Notes under the pieces: generated by a model | What the model was told of the DNA's origin: nothing | Databases searched by the model: none | The model's input: only the letters and a program-made list of their open reading frames with translations | DNA from: Schistosoma mansoni | Lineage: Eukaryota; Platyhelminthes; Trematoda; Strigeidida; Schistosomatidae | DNA: 64,000 nt | NCBI RefSeq assembly: GCF_000237925.1 | Contig: NC_031497.1 | Span: 18,157,705-18,221,704, forward strand | Direction of reading: 5' to 3' | Translations under genes and position numbers: made by a program | Shown here: positions 21,007 to 33,800 of the stretch, in pieces | Layout: each line of letters starts with the position of its first letter | Numbering within the stretch: the first letter of the stretch is position 1

Positions 21007-22307
21007 TCAATTTAATTTCATTAATTGTGATTTAAAATTTACATTGATACATATATTTCTAGAATTATTTACTAAATTATAAGCTTTTTCATATGAATAA
21101 TTATAAATTCTAATTAAATATGCAATAATAATAGATGGTGCACGTGAAATACCAGCTTCACAATGTATAAAACAACAACCATTATATTGTTTTACATTAT
21201 TTAAAAAATTACAACATTCATTTATTGTATCATTTAATTGAAATTTTAAATTATCATAAACAGTAAGAGATAAATAATGAAAAAATTCGGGAAAATAATT
21301 TGGTGTTATATTTGAAATAAGATTAATTATATGTGTAACTTTATTAAGTTTTAATAAATCCAAATCTTTAGCTACATCAACAGAACCTACAATAAAAAAC
21401 ATGGAATGTATATATATATATATTAAAGTAGTCGAACGCGTCGACAACTTCACTTATCTTGTAAGTCCTAGTGTCTGACGAAATCTCAGCACGGAAATAT
21501 TGTTCGCATCTTCTGGGATCACCGGGTAAGTAATAGTGAGGTTAGACACAGGGTATTAGGGAGTGATGGTAAATCAGTTGATGAGGTTATGAATCTTCAT
21601 CGACTGAGATGGTTGGGCCACGTGTTACGTATGCCAGAACACCGATTACCACGACGCGCAATGCTGACTAGTATTGGGGATGGTTGAGAGTTAGGGGGGC
21701 CAATCCAAAACGTGGCATCAGAGCATGAAATCACCAACTTCTAGCCTGAGCCATGTTGGTAGATGCAGACTACCTGGTTGGGGTCCGCGTGACTATCGTA
21801 ACCAATGGTTGGAGACTCTAGGTGACATGGCTCAGAATCGATCACAATGGCGTAGGTGTATACACTCTTTATCTTCCCTTAAACCTTGAGATTAAAATTG
21901 CTTCATAACTTTTTTCCTTCCTATACTATATCCTTATATACAACCTTTTATATACTACCACCACTATTTCTATGAATCCGGTGTTGATCTTGTTGTGCTA
22001 ACGAGGTATGGCAACTTGGACCGGTGCATACATGCATATATATATATTTGAATTACATTAACTTACCAAATAAAATTGTAAATTCTGGAAGATTTATTTT
22101 TCCTATTTGTAGATCCAAATTAAAATTTGGAATAAAACCATGAGAAGAAAAACTAGGTTCCGGTCGAGTAAATTTATCAATTTTTTCAATTTCCAAACCA
22201 TATTTATTAATTTTAGTAGTCGATCCATCTAAATGTCGAACTTCTACAAGAGTTGGTTTTAAAGAATTCATATTGAAACTTTGAATAGCATCTCTTATAT
22301 TATTCAT
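21007..22307 (-). CDS. Atypical dual-specificity phosphatase, DUSP19-like, complete two-exon gene
   Basis: Cysteine-dependent protein phosphatase of the small, MAPK-docking-domain-free DUSP group. Exons 22067-22307 and 21007-21386 flank a 680-bp intron (GTAAGT..TTGTAG). The split codon is Gly81 and the protein has 206 aa (human DUSP19 has 217). The N-terminal block AIQSFNMNSLKPTLVEVRHLDG resembles the DUSP19 [21 protein letters not shown] start. DLQIGKINLPEFTILFG then matches DLQVGVIKPWLLLG. The P-loop is HCEAGISR (155-162), with nucleophile Cys156 and Arg162. Asp125 in VYDN is the likely general acid. The protein is very rich in Ile, Asn and Tyr, following the AT-rich DNA. No signal peptide or membrane segment is seen. 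The intron contains a LINE relic on the opposite strand. It may be a neighbouring DUSP subtype, but the catalytic class is clear. Confidence 0.88.
21426..22030 (+). mobile_element. LINE-B 3'-end relic in the DUSP intron
   Basis: Plus-strand remnants read VVERVDNFTYLVSPSV, a frame change, then DEVMNLHRLRWLGHVLRMPE and RLPRRAML. These are C-terminal reverse-transcriptase sequences of a schistosome LINE, followed by its 3' UTR (CTACCACCACTATTTCTATG). Related RT pieces lie at 37989-38603 and 57210-57900. It is antisense to the host gene and broken. Confidence 0.75.
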
Positions 22308-22319
22308 ATTTTTTGAACC

Positions 22320-23430
22320 TGTAACGTTTAGTCTTAGGAAGGTTTTCGTCTGTTTCGAAGGTATCTTATCTGCTGAAGGAATGAGATTACCTGGAAGAAA
22401 AAGGTGGATCGACGACTCAGTAAGGAAATAAAGTGCACTTACACTTGATAATCAAAACAATCGAAAACCAGAAATAACAATATTGCGATGCGAGACTATA
22501 ATTTGTTGACGAACTTGAGCGACCTTAAGAAGACACTTACTTACCAGGGTCAAAAGAGTCACGGATTAGTGTGAGGACTTAACAATAGGATAGGAAGTTA
22601 GGATTATGATTTAGACTAAAAGATTTCTATCACGAACTGAAATTCAGCTTTAAGGCCGAAATACTATTTAGCCATATGGATAACAAAACTTCTCACCGAA
22701 ATCGAAAACTTCATATCCTTAATTTTATTAGTTCGTCCGTAAATTATAGTCCCACCAATAAAATTTCTGCGCTGTTTTGATGTTGCCTACCTATATATAG
22801 TGGCAGTGCTATTGTATCAAAAAGTTCCAGTGAGGCTTCTGTTGACCTAAAGGTTGTTCTTTGGCAGCGCCTGTTTGATCAAAGGTTCTTTTGGAAGAAT
22901 TTGAACTTGGCTTTAACGATTTCCAACGAGTAAGGAACCTCGCAAGATGTTTTTTTGCTAGAGAATTATCCTTGTGAGGTATCCCAGAAAACATGGACAC
23001 TAATAGTGCAGTCTACGGCATTCAAGAGTGCATGTTCATAAAGCTATCCTTAAATCTTAAGAACACATTAACCTAGCTAGTGATAAGATTAGCCAAGGAA
23101 AGATATTCTAGACCCTATCTAATGAAGATAACTGTTCTTAATTGGCAACTGCCGCTGTTGAGGCGCTTCAAGCTAACTGGGACCCATTTGCATTCGGACA
23201 GGTTACATGATTCAAGGACCAAGCAATAAAGCGAACTGGAGCCGTCTAGGGCAAACAAATAAGTAGAGTGGATAGGGCCTATACATTAGGAAAGCCCTTT
23301 CTAGGTAGGTTCTCACTCTATTCACATAGGGCTCATTAAGACAAACAGGACGAGGAAGTTCGGGTTTCAATTTGAAGGCATTAATTACTTTTAGACGAAA
23401 GCTGTTAATTTACCAAACGAAATCCAATGG
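22320..23430. other. Intergenic region without a recognised gene
   Basis: Upstream flank of the DUSP-like gene. Short frames (for example 22809-23000, minus) show no motif. It may contain old LINE-derived sequence, but I cannot assign any. Confidence 0.35.
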
Positions 23431-23439
23431 TCCCGTGAA

Positions 23440-24420
23440 CTAAGCAACGCTAACATTACTCATCCAATGGGAATACCTGGAACATTTGGGTTGTCTCATA
23501 TCATGGATCAGGAGCTGATAGTACTCGGAATGCCTTTGTTTCACAACTACAGAAAAAAAGAGAGAAGGGACAGCCCTATACCTACCATGTTGCTTGGTGA
23601 CACACGCAACGTACACCAAAGAGTTTACCGATCTTGATGAATCTGTATGGTTCTCAGTGAGATTGTCTAATACCTCAAGACATCTAGTTGGAGTCATCCA
23701 CAAAAAGAACACTGATGACACCGAGTACAAAAACCGTATGCTGTAGGAATTATCATGCTCTTATCACCTCGGATACACTCACATCCTGAATTTAGGACTT
23801 CAACCTTTCTCATGTCGACTTTCCTGAACACACATACAGTGATGAAAACTCTACTGAAGCTAGGTTCTTCAACCCCATTGAACTAGGACTGTCCGAAAAC
23901 GTGAAATTAGCAACTCGGTGGGGAAACAGTCAGACGCAGTCACGTTTAGACTGTATATTGACAAACAAAGAATTCCCAATTGAAAACCTCTCAATGATGA
24001 CTTATCTGGGAAGAAGTGATTACACCATCACAGTCTTTTATTTTATTAGCAGGACTGGGCTAATACGTCCCACGAACAATAGGCGTTGGAATTTAAGACG
24101 TTTGGATGTGCCAGCTTTGCAGGACAATCTACAGCAGGTGTACTGGGACGTCCACACTCAACTTAATGTGGGTGCTAACTGGAATTTCTTAATGCACATA
24201 AAATTACGTGCTACAAACCAGTCTGCCCCACAAACGTTCCCCAAAAGTTAAAAACAACCTACAGTCATAAGGAATTAAACTCTTCGAATTTTAAAACCTA
24301 AGAGATACTACTAGGTGGAATACAAACGAAGTAATCATTACAGCAGATATAGGGAGTTCAAACAAGCAAGACACCAATGCACTGAAGCACTCAAAGAAGA
24401 TAGGCCTCATCATCAAATAA
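23440..24420 (+). mobile_element. CR1/Jockey-like LINE relic, endonuclease region
   Basis: The plus-strand frame 23901-24251 and its upstream continuation read DFNLSHVDFPEHTYSDENS, then RWGNSQTQSRLDCILTNKEF and LGRSDYTITVF. These are the C-terminal motifs of an APE-type endonuclease (GDFN, ..LD.ILTN, SDH-like) from a non-LTR element. The linker that follows (NRRWNLRRLDVPALQDNL) is typical of the same family. The RT is missing here. The copy is truncated, with several frame changes. Confidence 0.75.
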
Positions 24421-24432
24421 GACTAATCGACA

Positions 24433-24591
24433 CCCGCGATCCCCCTATTTCAGAGAAAATTTTGATAGATTTGGGTTTTCCTTGAGGAAATGGAACAAAA
24501 ACCCGAAATTTTCCCAGGTTTGGGGAAAACCACCACATTTCTTACAACTCTGGCGAAAACCCGAAAATTTACCCAAGGTAGTGAGATTGGG
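24433..24591. mobile_element. Palindromic MITE-like element, diverged copy 2
   Basis: The right end GTGAGATTGGG and the 'ggaaaatttt..aaattttccc' interior match copies 1 and 3. The left terminus is worn. A detached terminus (CCCAATCTCCCCATTTTGGGG) lies at 24993-25013. Confidence 0.45.
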
Positions 24592-24599
24592 TAGATCTG

Positions 24600-26039
24600 T
24601 CTCCAATCCGGAAAGTTTATTGTTATACAGTCTCTCTTCGGCAAGACAAAGTCGAATTTTCCCAGTTTTTAGATCCCAATAGCTCAACCAACAACGACGA
24701 TGGTGGTGCAGAACTTTTGGCGATGCAGTTTGTCCAAAAATGTCACATAGGCACGGTGAAAAGTCAGGTCCATTCAAAGTCGCCAGCCGTCCCGTCTCAA
24801 TGACCTTGAAAGGCCTGACAAAAAGCGGTTATTCCTAATTTCAATTGCTGAGGGTTTGTTGGTTTACATGAATATCAGGTCATTCATATGTAAGTAATTT
24901 TTCGCTGCAGCACAAAATCATTGCGAAGAACATCAATTTAGCTATCTCTGTCTTGTAGTGCACACGTTGGACCGATTGTTGCTTCGTAACTTCCCAATCT
25001 CCCCATTTTGGGGAAAATTTATACGGTTTGTGTAAATGTTGGTCGAGGGTGTCTTGTTCGGCTCTTCGGGAAGCGAAAAGAATTGCGAGCAGATGTAACC
25101 TGGATCGTGGATGAATTTTGACATACCGGTGTCCTTGCAGTCATATGCTATTCCCATACATAAGAAGACAAACTCCTACATGTAAGCTCGATCAACTGCG
25201 AAATATAAACTATATAGTTCATCATATTCTTAGACATTTCAACTGATGGAGGATAGATAACACTCACACCTTCCATAATAAAAACAATTTTACTACCCAA
25301 ACTAAGCAAATAGTATGTACAGATTCAACGAAGCCAATTTTTACTTAAGAATGATCAACAAGTAGTTAAGACTGTGGTCTCTCTAACGCTTGTCTTTGTG
25401 TAGTATTATTTACGATAGAAAATGTGGATTGGAATGTAACAAAGTGTGTAGATGTGACAGGAACTGTTTACTATAAGAAGTTCTTTCTAGTAGCGTTTTT
25501 AACTAAAATATATATTCAATTTGTAAGCTAATTTTTCTGCATCAAATGTTGCTGTTTCTGAACTAGTAGTAATGATGCATCAATAAACTTTTGCCAAATT
25601 TTTATTTTCGTCTTCGTACTTTCATGGGGAGATATACCGATAATCATAATGGGTAACTGTTTGTGAAAATTAAAAACTACTAAATTTTTGCTTTATAAGT
25701 ACCCATTTCGTTACAAAAACTTCTAGCACTGCATCAGTTTAGACGTTTCGCTAGAATGTTGCGTTGTATTCACAAGTTTCTTCACTAAGACAGTAAATGC
25801 GGATGAATACTTGTGGTGGCATTGTTCCCTAACCACATGGTCTTCGAAGCCAAGCATATAATGACTGAAAAGATGTATATTCGACATATAACACTTGGAG
25901 AAGGGCGTGGAGACATTCATTCAATCGGATGGCATGGCTCAGTCTTTCAGACGCGCTCATTACGTGTAACTTATTACTATTCACATTAAATATACTATTC
26001 TATCACCAGCATACGTATTTCAGTTTGGGAAGGACAGGA
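24600..26039. other. Region with scattered repeat relics
   Basis: Contains the isolated MITE terminus at 24993-25013 and, at about 25790-26020, a fragment that recurs at 36520-36790 (CATTCATTCAATCGGATGG). Open frames at 24445-24777 and 25929-26159 are repeat-derived. No gene is seen. Confidence 0.4.
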
Positions 26040-28290
26040 GGTTTGATGGCCTATATTAGTCCTGGCAATGATGGTCTCTCAGTTGGTCCAACTTTCTTTC
26101 GAAAGAGTGGACGGACGGAGCCTCAACCACGTGCTGAGGTAATGAATTCCACTCGTTGATTATTCGATGGGAAAGTCGGTAGTCAGCTGACAAGTAATTC
26201 GTTCTGGGCTTGTGAACATCTTCGGAGTGCCCTCGTAAACTTTCTTTTTTGGGAGACAAGAAAAATGAGGGCATATAAGGTGCAAATCTGTCACTAAGCA
26301 ATTTGCAAACTGTATTCCAGTTACCTCTATTCTTCGATATGACAGCGGGGATAGGTTTAATTTGGTCAGTCTAGTATCATACGGGAACTCCGCCTGTAGC
26401 TCTTCTAGAATTACTGCCGGTCCCAAGCCCACACAAAGGAGGAGGGTTGGGCATGGGGTTAGCGACCCGATCCCGTATAAAACCAACTCGCTAAAAAAAC
26501 GCTAACCAGAAAAAATTATCCAAACCATTTAAACTTCGCCCTGGTAGTTGAAGGAATAATTGTGACGTCTCATGATGAAAGTCGAGTTCCTTCGGAATTC
26601 ATGAGGCCGATGCACTTTCTAACATGGAGGTGCTTGGAATCAGTAAATCACATTGGACGCAGGTTAGACAACAACGACTGTCTTCAGGGGAACTTCTGTT
26701 ATACTCCGGTCATGAAGAAGAAAATGCCCCGCATACACAAGGAGTCACATTGATGCCGTTCAGAAAAGCACAAAATGCACTCATTGGATGAGAATCTCAT
26801 AGACCAAGGATCATCAAAGCCTCCTTCAAAACAAAGAGAGAGGGCATTACAATGAACGTCATCCAATGCTATGCGCCTACTAACGACTACGATGAAGGCG
26901 TTAAAGACTAATTCTACGATAGGCTGCAGTCGATCTTCGAGAAGTGCCCAACCAAGGACCTGACCATTCTGATGGGAGATCTCAATGCTAAGGTTGGAAT
27001 GGACAATACTGGATACGAAGACATCATGGGACAACATGGACCGGGAGGAAGGAACAAAAATGGTGAGAGATTTGCAAACCTATGTGCCTTCAATAAACTG
27101 GTCATAGGTGGCACCATATTCCCACATAGACGCATTCACAAAACCACATGGATTTCGCAGGATCACAGAGTAACAACTGGAATAACAACTGGACAGAACT
27201 TGAAAGGAAGGCTCAGGACAGAGTTGGATGGAGAATGCTGATGAGCGGCCTATGCTCCTCGACGAGGAGTAATAGGCGTAAGTAAGTATCGTACGGGAGC
27301 TTCGCTATTCTGGGAATCAGCTTAGTTGCTGTTCTCTGAACCCTTTCCAAGAGCTCACTGTATTTTTTTAAACAGGAGCTAACCGCTCGTATGCAGTACT
27401 CAAGTTTAAGACGCACGAACATTGTATACAAAGTCAAAAACGTTTTTGCGTCGATATGACTCTAAGCCCTACGTATTGACCATAAACTTCTAACACATTT
27501 GGTGACTGTTGCACGACAGTATGCAGTAGTCTTTTAGTCTTGGCTGACGATGAATCCCTATTAATTGTGTGTCTGGACAACAGGTGGCTCAGTGTCATTC
27601 ATCGTGTATGTATCTGTACCTTGATGACCGATATGCATCACAATACAGTTGGAAATATTTATCGGCAATTGCCAGGTTTGGGACCATTCAGATAATTTCA
27701 CCCTTACTTTGTATCGCTCTCCATATCTTGACATCGTCAGCATATAGCAAAACTGACGACGATAGTAGACGAGGGAGGTCATTTACGTACAGGAGGAATA
27801 ACACTGGCCCCAAAACTGTACCCTAGGGGACTCCACTAGGCATAGTTTCCCATCCAGACAACTTGAAGTTCACCCTTACTCTTTGTTGACGCCCAACTAG
27901 GAAGTCTTTTATCCACGTCAACAGATTGCCTCCAATCCCGACATTCCTTAGCTTATATGACAGCCGGTTGTGCGGGACTTTGTCGAAAGCTTTGCTGAAA
28001 TCTATGTAGGCTACGTCTACAGGTAACTTTTGGTCCTTAAGAGCGCACCAGCTTTCACGAGCGGCTAAGAAGTTATTGAGACAGAATTACCTATTCTAAA
28101 ACCATGCTGCTTCTCCAAAAGATCTGGTTTTCATCGAGGTACTTAAACAGCTCCTTCCAAATAATCTTTTCTAGGACTTTAACAACCACACTAGTTGGGC
28201 AAATGGGTCGGTAATTCTCAGGTTTATGTTTCATATCTGTTTGGAAGACAGGCAAGTAAAAGTTTCCGGCTTCTAACGTCTACAAGTATT
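26040..28290 (-). mobile_element. CR1/Jockey-like LINE relic (RT to C-terminus), interrupted by an RTE insertion
   Basis: Minus strand, from 28290 down. KPENYRPI and VVVKVLEKIIWKELFKYL mark the RT start. SEWSQTWQLPIN and LEYCIRAVSSCLKKYSELLE mark the later RT and thumb. The C-terminus is RGHSEDVHKPRTNYLSADYR..NEWNSLPQHVVEA. The coding path is split within the residues PYDT at about 27298/26373 by the RTE copy at 26387-27284. Many frame changes and stops are present, so it is an old copy. Confidence 0.85.
26387..27284 (+). mobile_element. Internally deleted RTE element (SR2/Perere-3 type) nested in a LINE
   Basis: The copy starts with the RTE 5' UTR (ACTCCGCCTGTAGCTCTTCT, CTGCCGGTCCCAAGCCC) and keeps the endonuclease part: [51 protein letters not shown]. 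It then jumps at about 27170 to the 3' end (DGEC, GGCGTAAGTAAGTA). Both termini are retained while RT is deleted. Flanking 14-mers AGTATC(A/G)TACGGGA at 26373-26386 and 27285-27298 differ at one base and are the target duplication. Confidence 0.85.
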
Positions 28291-28418
28291 TCATAGGATT
28301 GCAAAAAATCAATACCGATAATGGGAACAAGGACGTCAATTTCTATGAAGCTGCGTGAAAAGTTGAATTTGGGACCGAAATGTAATTGTAACTGCCTTTA
28401 CCGTATATCTTGATCTCA

Positions 28419-29260
28419 GATCTATTAATAATAATAATTTATTCACAAATAACAGTTTATTACATGAAGCATGTCAGTTTACAGACAAGATCAAATTGTC
28501 ACAGAAGTTACAATTTTCACTGTAGTGAATTACTCAGCTGGGTTGATACATTATAAGATATGAATGTAGATGGTTTCAGTAAGAAACGTATCCTCAATAT
28601 CACAATTGGCGCACTTTATGAAGCTTGCGTTGCGACATGCAACTGATGGTCGGGAATAAATCCATGCCGATTTGGGGGCTGCTAGAAACCACAACTTTAT
28701 ATCACTCTGAAATATCTGAGGCTTTTATAATGGTGCGGGGCGAAGTCACGCGTTCCATATCTGTCTTCAGTGGCGTATCTCAAGGGGGCTGAAAAAGGGT
28801 GTTAGAAAAAGAAGGGACCAGAAGCAGAATAGTGGGAGAGGACAGAGCATGGGTTCTGTAATTGGTTACATTCATTCTAATAACAATGGGGTTCGTTATA
28901 TTCTTTTTGCATCTAGATATTAGGTGGCTCAAAATAAAGTGCCTCACCGGTGGGCGGGAGTTCAAGGAATAGTTAATGAATCTCTTTAGAGTCTAGTAAC
29001 AAGGTTATTAGCCTTTTGAAATTGGTAAAAGTGTCACAGTTATGGATAGGTATTGGCAACATGTTCCACAATAAACTATACTGCACTGTAAAAAAATTAC
29101 AACGCATTTTTTGGTGTTTTACGCTAAGTAGTGTGTGTGCATTGTTTCTTAGTCTATAGGCTGGGTCATGGATCGTGGAAATATCGAATTGTTCCTTAGC
29201 CTACAGTGCCATAAGGGTTCTAAAGAGAGGTGAGCACATATACCTATGTGATTGACAGTG
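28419..29260 (-). mobile_element. CR1-like LINE relic, C-terminus and 3' UTR
   Basis: Minus strand: DPAYRLRNNAHTLLSVKHQK, then LLWNMLPIPIHNCDTFTNFK and a stop. This is the typical C-terminal end of CR1-like RT proteins (..V.FWN.LP..). A ~500-bp 3' UTR follows, ending in a (ATT)n tail at 28421-28440. It is 5'-truncated. Confidence 0.65.
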
Positions 29261-29957
29261 GAATCACTTCCTAGCAGTTGGCGTTGTATGTGTCAATGCT
29301 GAAGCTTTATAGGCGGAAAATTTTAATATCAAAAATAAAGAAAAAGAAGCATCGATAGTAACAGTAGGAAACAATCCACTAGAGCATGACATAAACAGAT
29401 TTTGGTATTTTACTCATGATACTGAACATACACTGCAACTTTAGGTCGGACTTCCGAAATCAGATTGTGAATATAAAGCTTCGTAAATGGATTTTCGACA
29501 CATGGTAGCAAGACAATCAGTTCGGATGTACCGCCACTTCTGCATTGTTATCAAAAACTCAGATTAATAAATATTCTCCTTTAAAATCTCTCCATCTAAT
29601 ACTAACTCTGATTAGTATAGCCTCTGGAACAACTCTCTCACGGGTAATAAGATCAGTACCAATAATACCTAGATGACAAAGGGTGAAGCCATACTTGTTA
29701 GTATACCTTGTCACTTTATATTTTGCTTCAGGACGTACAACTTTTAGGCCAAATAGTTATCCATAGCGTTCTGAAATCAGCCTTATGTATACTTCATTGC
29801 CGGATTCTCAACATTTTTTGCCATCACAGCATTAGTTCGTTCTAAAGGATTTGACCTGCTGATTTCTAGATCAAGGTTTTACGTAGGTTGTGAGTCATTT
29901 TTATGGGAACCAAACCATGGCGTTCCCTTAGATTGGCGACAGTGTGGACACTGTTGC
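29261..29957. other. Intergenic region without recognised features
   Basis: No gene, RNA or repeat is assigned between two retroposon relics. Confidence 0.35.
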
Positions 29958-30650
29958 TTACTTACTTAATCATGTTATCCTTCGCAAAGAAGCATAGGTC
30001 TTCCACTAGCATGCTCCATCCTGCTCCGTCCTGGGCAATCCTGTCCAGTTGTTTCCAATTATCATTCACTCTTTCGATATCTGCTTCTTATTTCCGACGC
30101 AATATGCTGCTTGATCTTCCTCTTCCCCTTTCCCATCCAAGATTCAAACTTAGGGCTTGACTCGTGATGCATTACGATAATTTCTGAATTATGTGTCCTA
30201 TCCACCTCCAACGTCTTTTCCCGATTTCCTCTTCAACTAGAAGCTGGTTTATTCCCTCCTATAGTAGGTTGTTGCTAATGGTATCCGGTCAATGGACATT
30301 GAGTATCTTGAGTAGGAAAGTGTTTATAAATGCTTGCAGTTTTATGATAGTGGTTGTAGTCATTCTGAAAGTTTTAGCACCGTACAGTAGAACTGTCTCC
30401 ACGTTCGTACTGAGGACTATGACTCTGATATTTGTTAGCAGTCGTTTTGAGTTCAATATGTTCGTCAACTGTAGAAATGCCGTCCTTTCTTTGCCAATCC
30501 TCGACCTTATGTCTGCATCAGATCCTCCTTGTTCATCGATGATGCTGTCCGTCAGAACATGTAGTGTTGATTACTCACTGGGCCCGCTTGAGTATCTGAT
30601 CTATCTGAATCTGCCACCTAAATATTTGAACAAGTTGTCTGTTATTTCTA
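29958..30650 (-). mobile_element. RTE (SR2/Perere-3-type) relic, 5'-truncated
   Basis: Minus strand, ending in the RTE terminus (TTACTTACTTAA on the plus strand at about 29958-29970). The plus-strand sequence parallels 42340-42960, the 3' third of the fuller RTE copy. Shared blocks include CTCCATCCTGCTCCGTCC and the antisense of the YLG..DADV..RIGKA region. The plus-strand frames 29903-30160 and 30191-30661 are antisense shadows. Confidence 0.8.
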
Positions 30651-30719
30651 TTTTGTATTAACATCTCATTGTGTCTATTAATCCCAAAACCTATACAGAC
30701 AATTTTATAAAAAGCCTAC

Positions 30720-33700
30720 GTCCTTTCGCTGAAAAATCACAAAAAAGTACAATAAGAGACATCGTGGCGGTTGGCAATATGCATTAAAGAGTATGAATAT
30801 TATTCAAATGTCAATTCCCGATCTGCTGAATCTCACAGCCGATCACTAATTAATAAGGTGGACTATCTTCAATTCTTACAGAGTCAAAACATGCATCGTA
30901 ATTGTGACACCATCACAATTCAAGAATCTCGATGAACTGATATACAGGGCGATTGCTTAGTATCACTACGTGATTCCAATATCCATCGACAGGATCAATC
31001 AAGCAATAAAAAGAAGTGTGGCGGAGGTGTAGTCACGTTTGTTGTCGATCTACTTTTGCTTGTTTCAAGTTTTCAAATGACTTTATCGACTGTCTAACTT
31101 TAAAATGCTGTCCAAAACACCTGGATAAATACAAATATATTTATCTTACCAACATCTACATGACTCCATAGTGCACAACATCTGGTTTTTCTTTCGCTGA
31201 TGAATTTACTGAGATTTCTGTTACTGCCTTGAGTGGCCCTCATTCAGTTGTATGTGGTGATTTCAATTCGTGTGACTGCAGCTTCCTCACATCACTAGAT
31301 CACCAAAATGTAGTAGATTTTCCTACACTTTTAGATGTTCATTTGAAATTCGTTTTCATTGATGATATGGGTACATATGTGACTCGTAGATGTGATCGAT
31401 TGACTAGCTCGGATCACTGTATAATTCATGTTCTACCTAAAGTATATGAAAACGTGAAAAGAGTACACCCTTACACCAGACCAAAAAAGTCATATATAGG
31501 AATTACTCAGAAGAAAATATACAAAATATGAAAAAGATGTTTCGTACGACTATCTGGGAATTATTTACAAATGACTCACTGGAAAACACCACTGATGTTA
31601 TCACCTGTTATCTTAAATTCTGTTTTGATGTTTGTTGTCCTACTGAAACCGCTTTTTTAAGTTTTGACGGACTTACATCTACACAACTAAAACGACTACG
31701 GGGGGGGGTAAAAGAAAGAGTGTACAAGAAGAAGAACGCTATTAAAGTTATTAAGCTAAATGGTCCAATAAACACAGATATTAGACGTCTAAATCCTATG
31801 TTCACTCAGAAACTCCTATCTTGTAAAAATTCACCAAGTGTGTGGAAACTATTTAAAGAACTTACAGGTGAAATGCAGATTAGGAGCGATAGCCAGCTGA
31901 ATGTTTATGACATAGATAAGTATTTGCATATCAGTTATCTGACGTCATGCTCCATATATGCATAGGTTTGAAGAATAATTGTGTTCCAATTTTCACTGAA
32001 AATGATGTCCGAAAATGTCTCCAGTCACTTAATTCATCCCAATGTTTCAGACCTGATGGCATCCCAAACCTCCTTTTTAAAGATGTGCTGTCGTTCTATT
32101 TTATCCATTCACGAATATCTTTAACAGATTCTTCTCAACTAATCTCATACAGAAAATGAAGAGAAAGACGAAGATAATCCCTATACCTAAGAAAGTATAT
32201 GGTGATAAGAATGTGAAATTTAGACCCGTAGTAATAACTTCATCTATCCACAAGTTAATGGAGAAAATATTGATACTCCCACTTCAACCTGCAATAAAAG
32301 AGCCCTGTGATCCGTGCCAGTTCGCTTACAAATGCAAAAGAAGCACTTAGATGCCGTTGTTGTTCGGCATCGCAATGAAGTGTTCAACTTGGGTCCATTG
32401 CTCTTTATAATTTATATCAACAATATATGCAAGTGCTTTACCACAGGTAAGACCTACCTTTACGCTGATGACTTAAAAGTCATCTATAAAACTGACATTG
32501 GTGATGTACGAAGTACTATGCAAACGATCCAACATGAACTCAACAAAGTAGACGACTGGTGCAAACGCTGGGGGCTAGAGCTCAACACAGAGAAATGCGG
32601 TTGGCTATGTATTGGTAACACGTCACTTAAACTAACACTTAACAAAAACCCACTGCTCAGACTGACATCAGTAACTGACCTTGGGGTACATTACTCCGAC
32701 AGTCTTAACTTCTCTGAACATATTTCAACTAAAGCATCTCAAATGCGGGGATTGCTCGGCTTCATCCTTCGTAATTTCTTTCAAAAGGAAACGAAAATCA
32801 TCCTGTATAAAACCTGCGTAAGACTCATCGTCGAATACTGCTCGTTCTTATTTTCCAACCTACGCCTATCTGATATACTTAAGGTGGAAGGAATACAGCG
32901 AGACTTCACCCGCAAAATACTTAAGAATGACCAACTCACTGACTACAAATCCAGATGCCACATCTTAGGACTAGAACCCCTCTGGAAAAGAAGGCTTAGG
33001 TCTAACTTAATTCTTTATTTCAAACTCCTTAAAAACCTTACTTATTCCAATTGTAATGTAGCTCTCTACCAAGACTCACATGGATACAACCTTCGAGACA
33101 AAGTATCCACAGTCAAAATTGAAAAACACAGATCAAAAACACGTGGAAACTTCTTCCTTATCAAGTACGCATTGATATGGAACAGTCTGCCTTCTGAAGT
33201 ACGCATGGCAGACAAATTACATACGTTTACAAGACTCATTAATCAACCCCTCACCTGCATAGATCTGGTGCAAACGAACACATCCACGTCCCACACAGAC
33301 ATCATAGGCTCTCTACATATATAGACTGAATCGCCTTATTTCCCTACCTTGTAGTTGTATTAGATACTTTCCCCTCACTAATTCTTTTCAATTGAAGTAG
33401 ACAGGCAACTCACTGGATCTATCAATACTCGGTCGCTAAACGACGCTTATAAATACCCTGAAACACCAGAAGAAACGCACAATCGACTGACTACTGCCAG
33501 TGGTCGTACAACCACAGAACCTGTCACCCATCAACCGGTTAGCATAGAACAAAACAACCTCAGCGCGAATTTAGTGTGAGTTAATTCTTGTCTATTCTTT
33601 ATCAGTTTTTACTCATCTGTACACCATGTTGCCTTGTCATTAATATTATTTCACCACTCGTTATCTTACCTTATCTGTAACTAATATAAATCTCCACTTT

Positions 33701-33800
33701 TCCGCCTACTATGGTAAACAAATATCCTACACTATACCTTTCCTAATGCCTATACTCTGATTTGTAACCTACACTTCACTATATAGTCAATAAAAACATT
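30720..33800 (+). mobile_element. CR1-like LINE, long degenerate copy with endonuclease and RT
   Basis: Endonuclease traces occur before 31230 (TITIQESR, GGGVVTFVV) and at 31229-31460 (VVCGDFNSCDCSFLTS, RRCDRLTSSDHCIIHVLP). RT runs from 31960 (FTENDVRKCLQSLNSSQCFR, PDGIPNLLFKD), through PIPKKV and NVKFRPVVITSSIHKLMEKI, to an open 336-codon frame at 32314-33324. That frame holds LGPLLFIIYINNIC, the catalytic YADDLKVIY and the thumb and C-terminus (NFFLIKYALIWNSLPSEVR). About 90 residues between QFAYKCKRST and the GPLLF block are missing, an internal deletion. A 3' UTR of about 470 bp follows. Confidence 0.88.

Noticed and set aside
24445-24777. 110-codon minus-strand frame
   Set aside because: It runs through the MITE-like repeat and its flank. 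The Gly/Phe-rich composition comes from the repeat.
30191-30661. 156-codon plus-strand frame
   Set aside because: It is the antisense of the RTE 3' region; the equivalent antisense frames appear at 42302-43021 opposite the fuller RTE copy.
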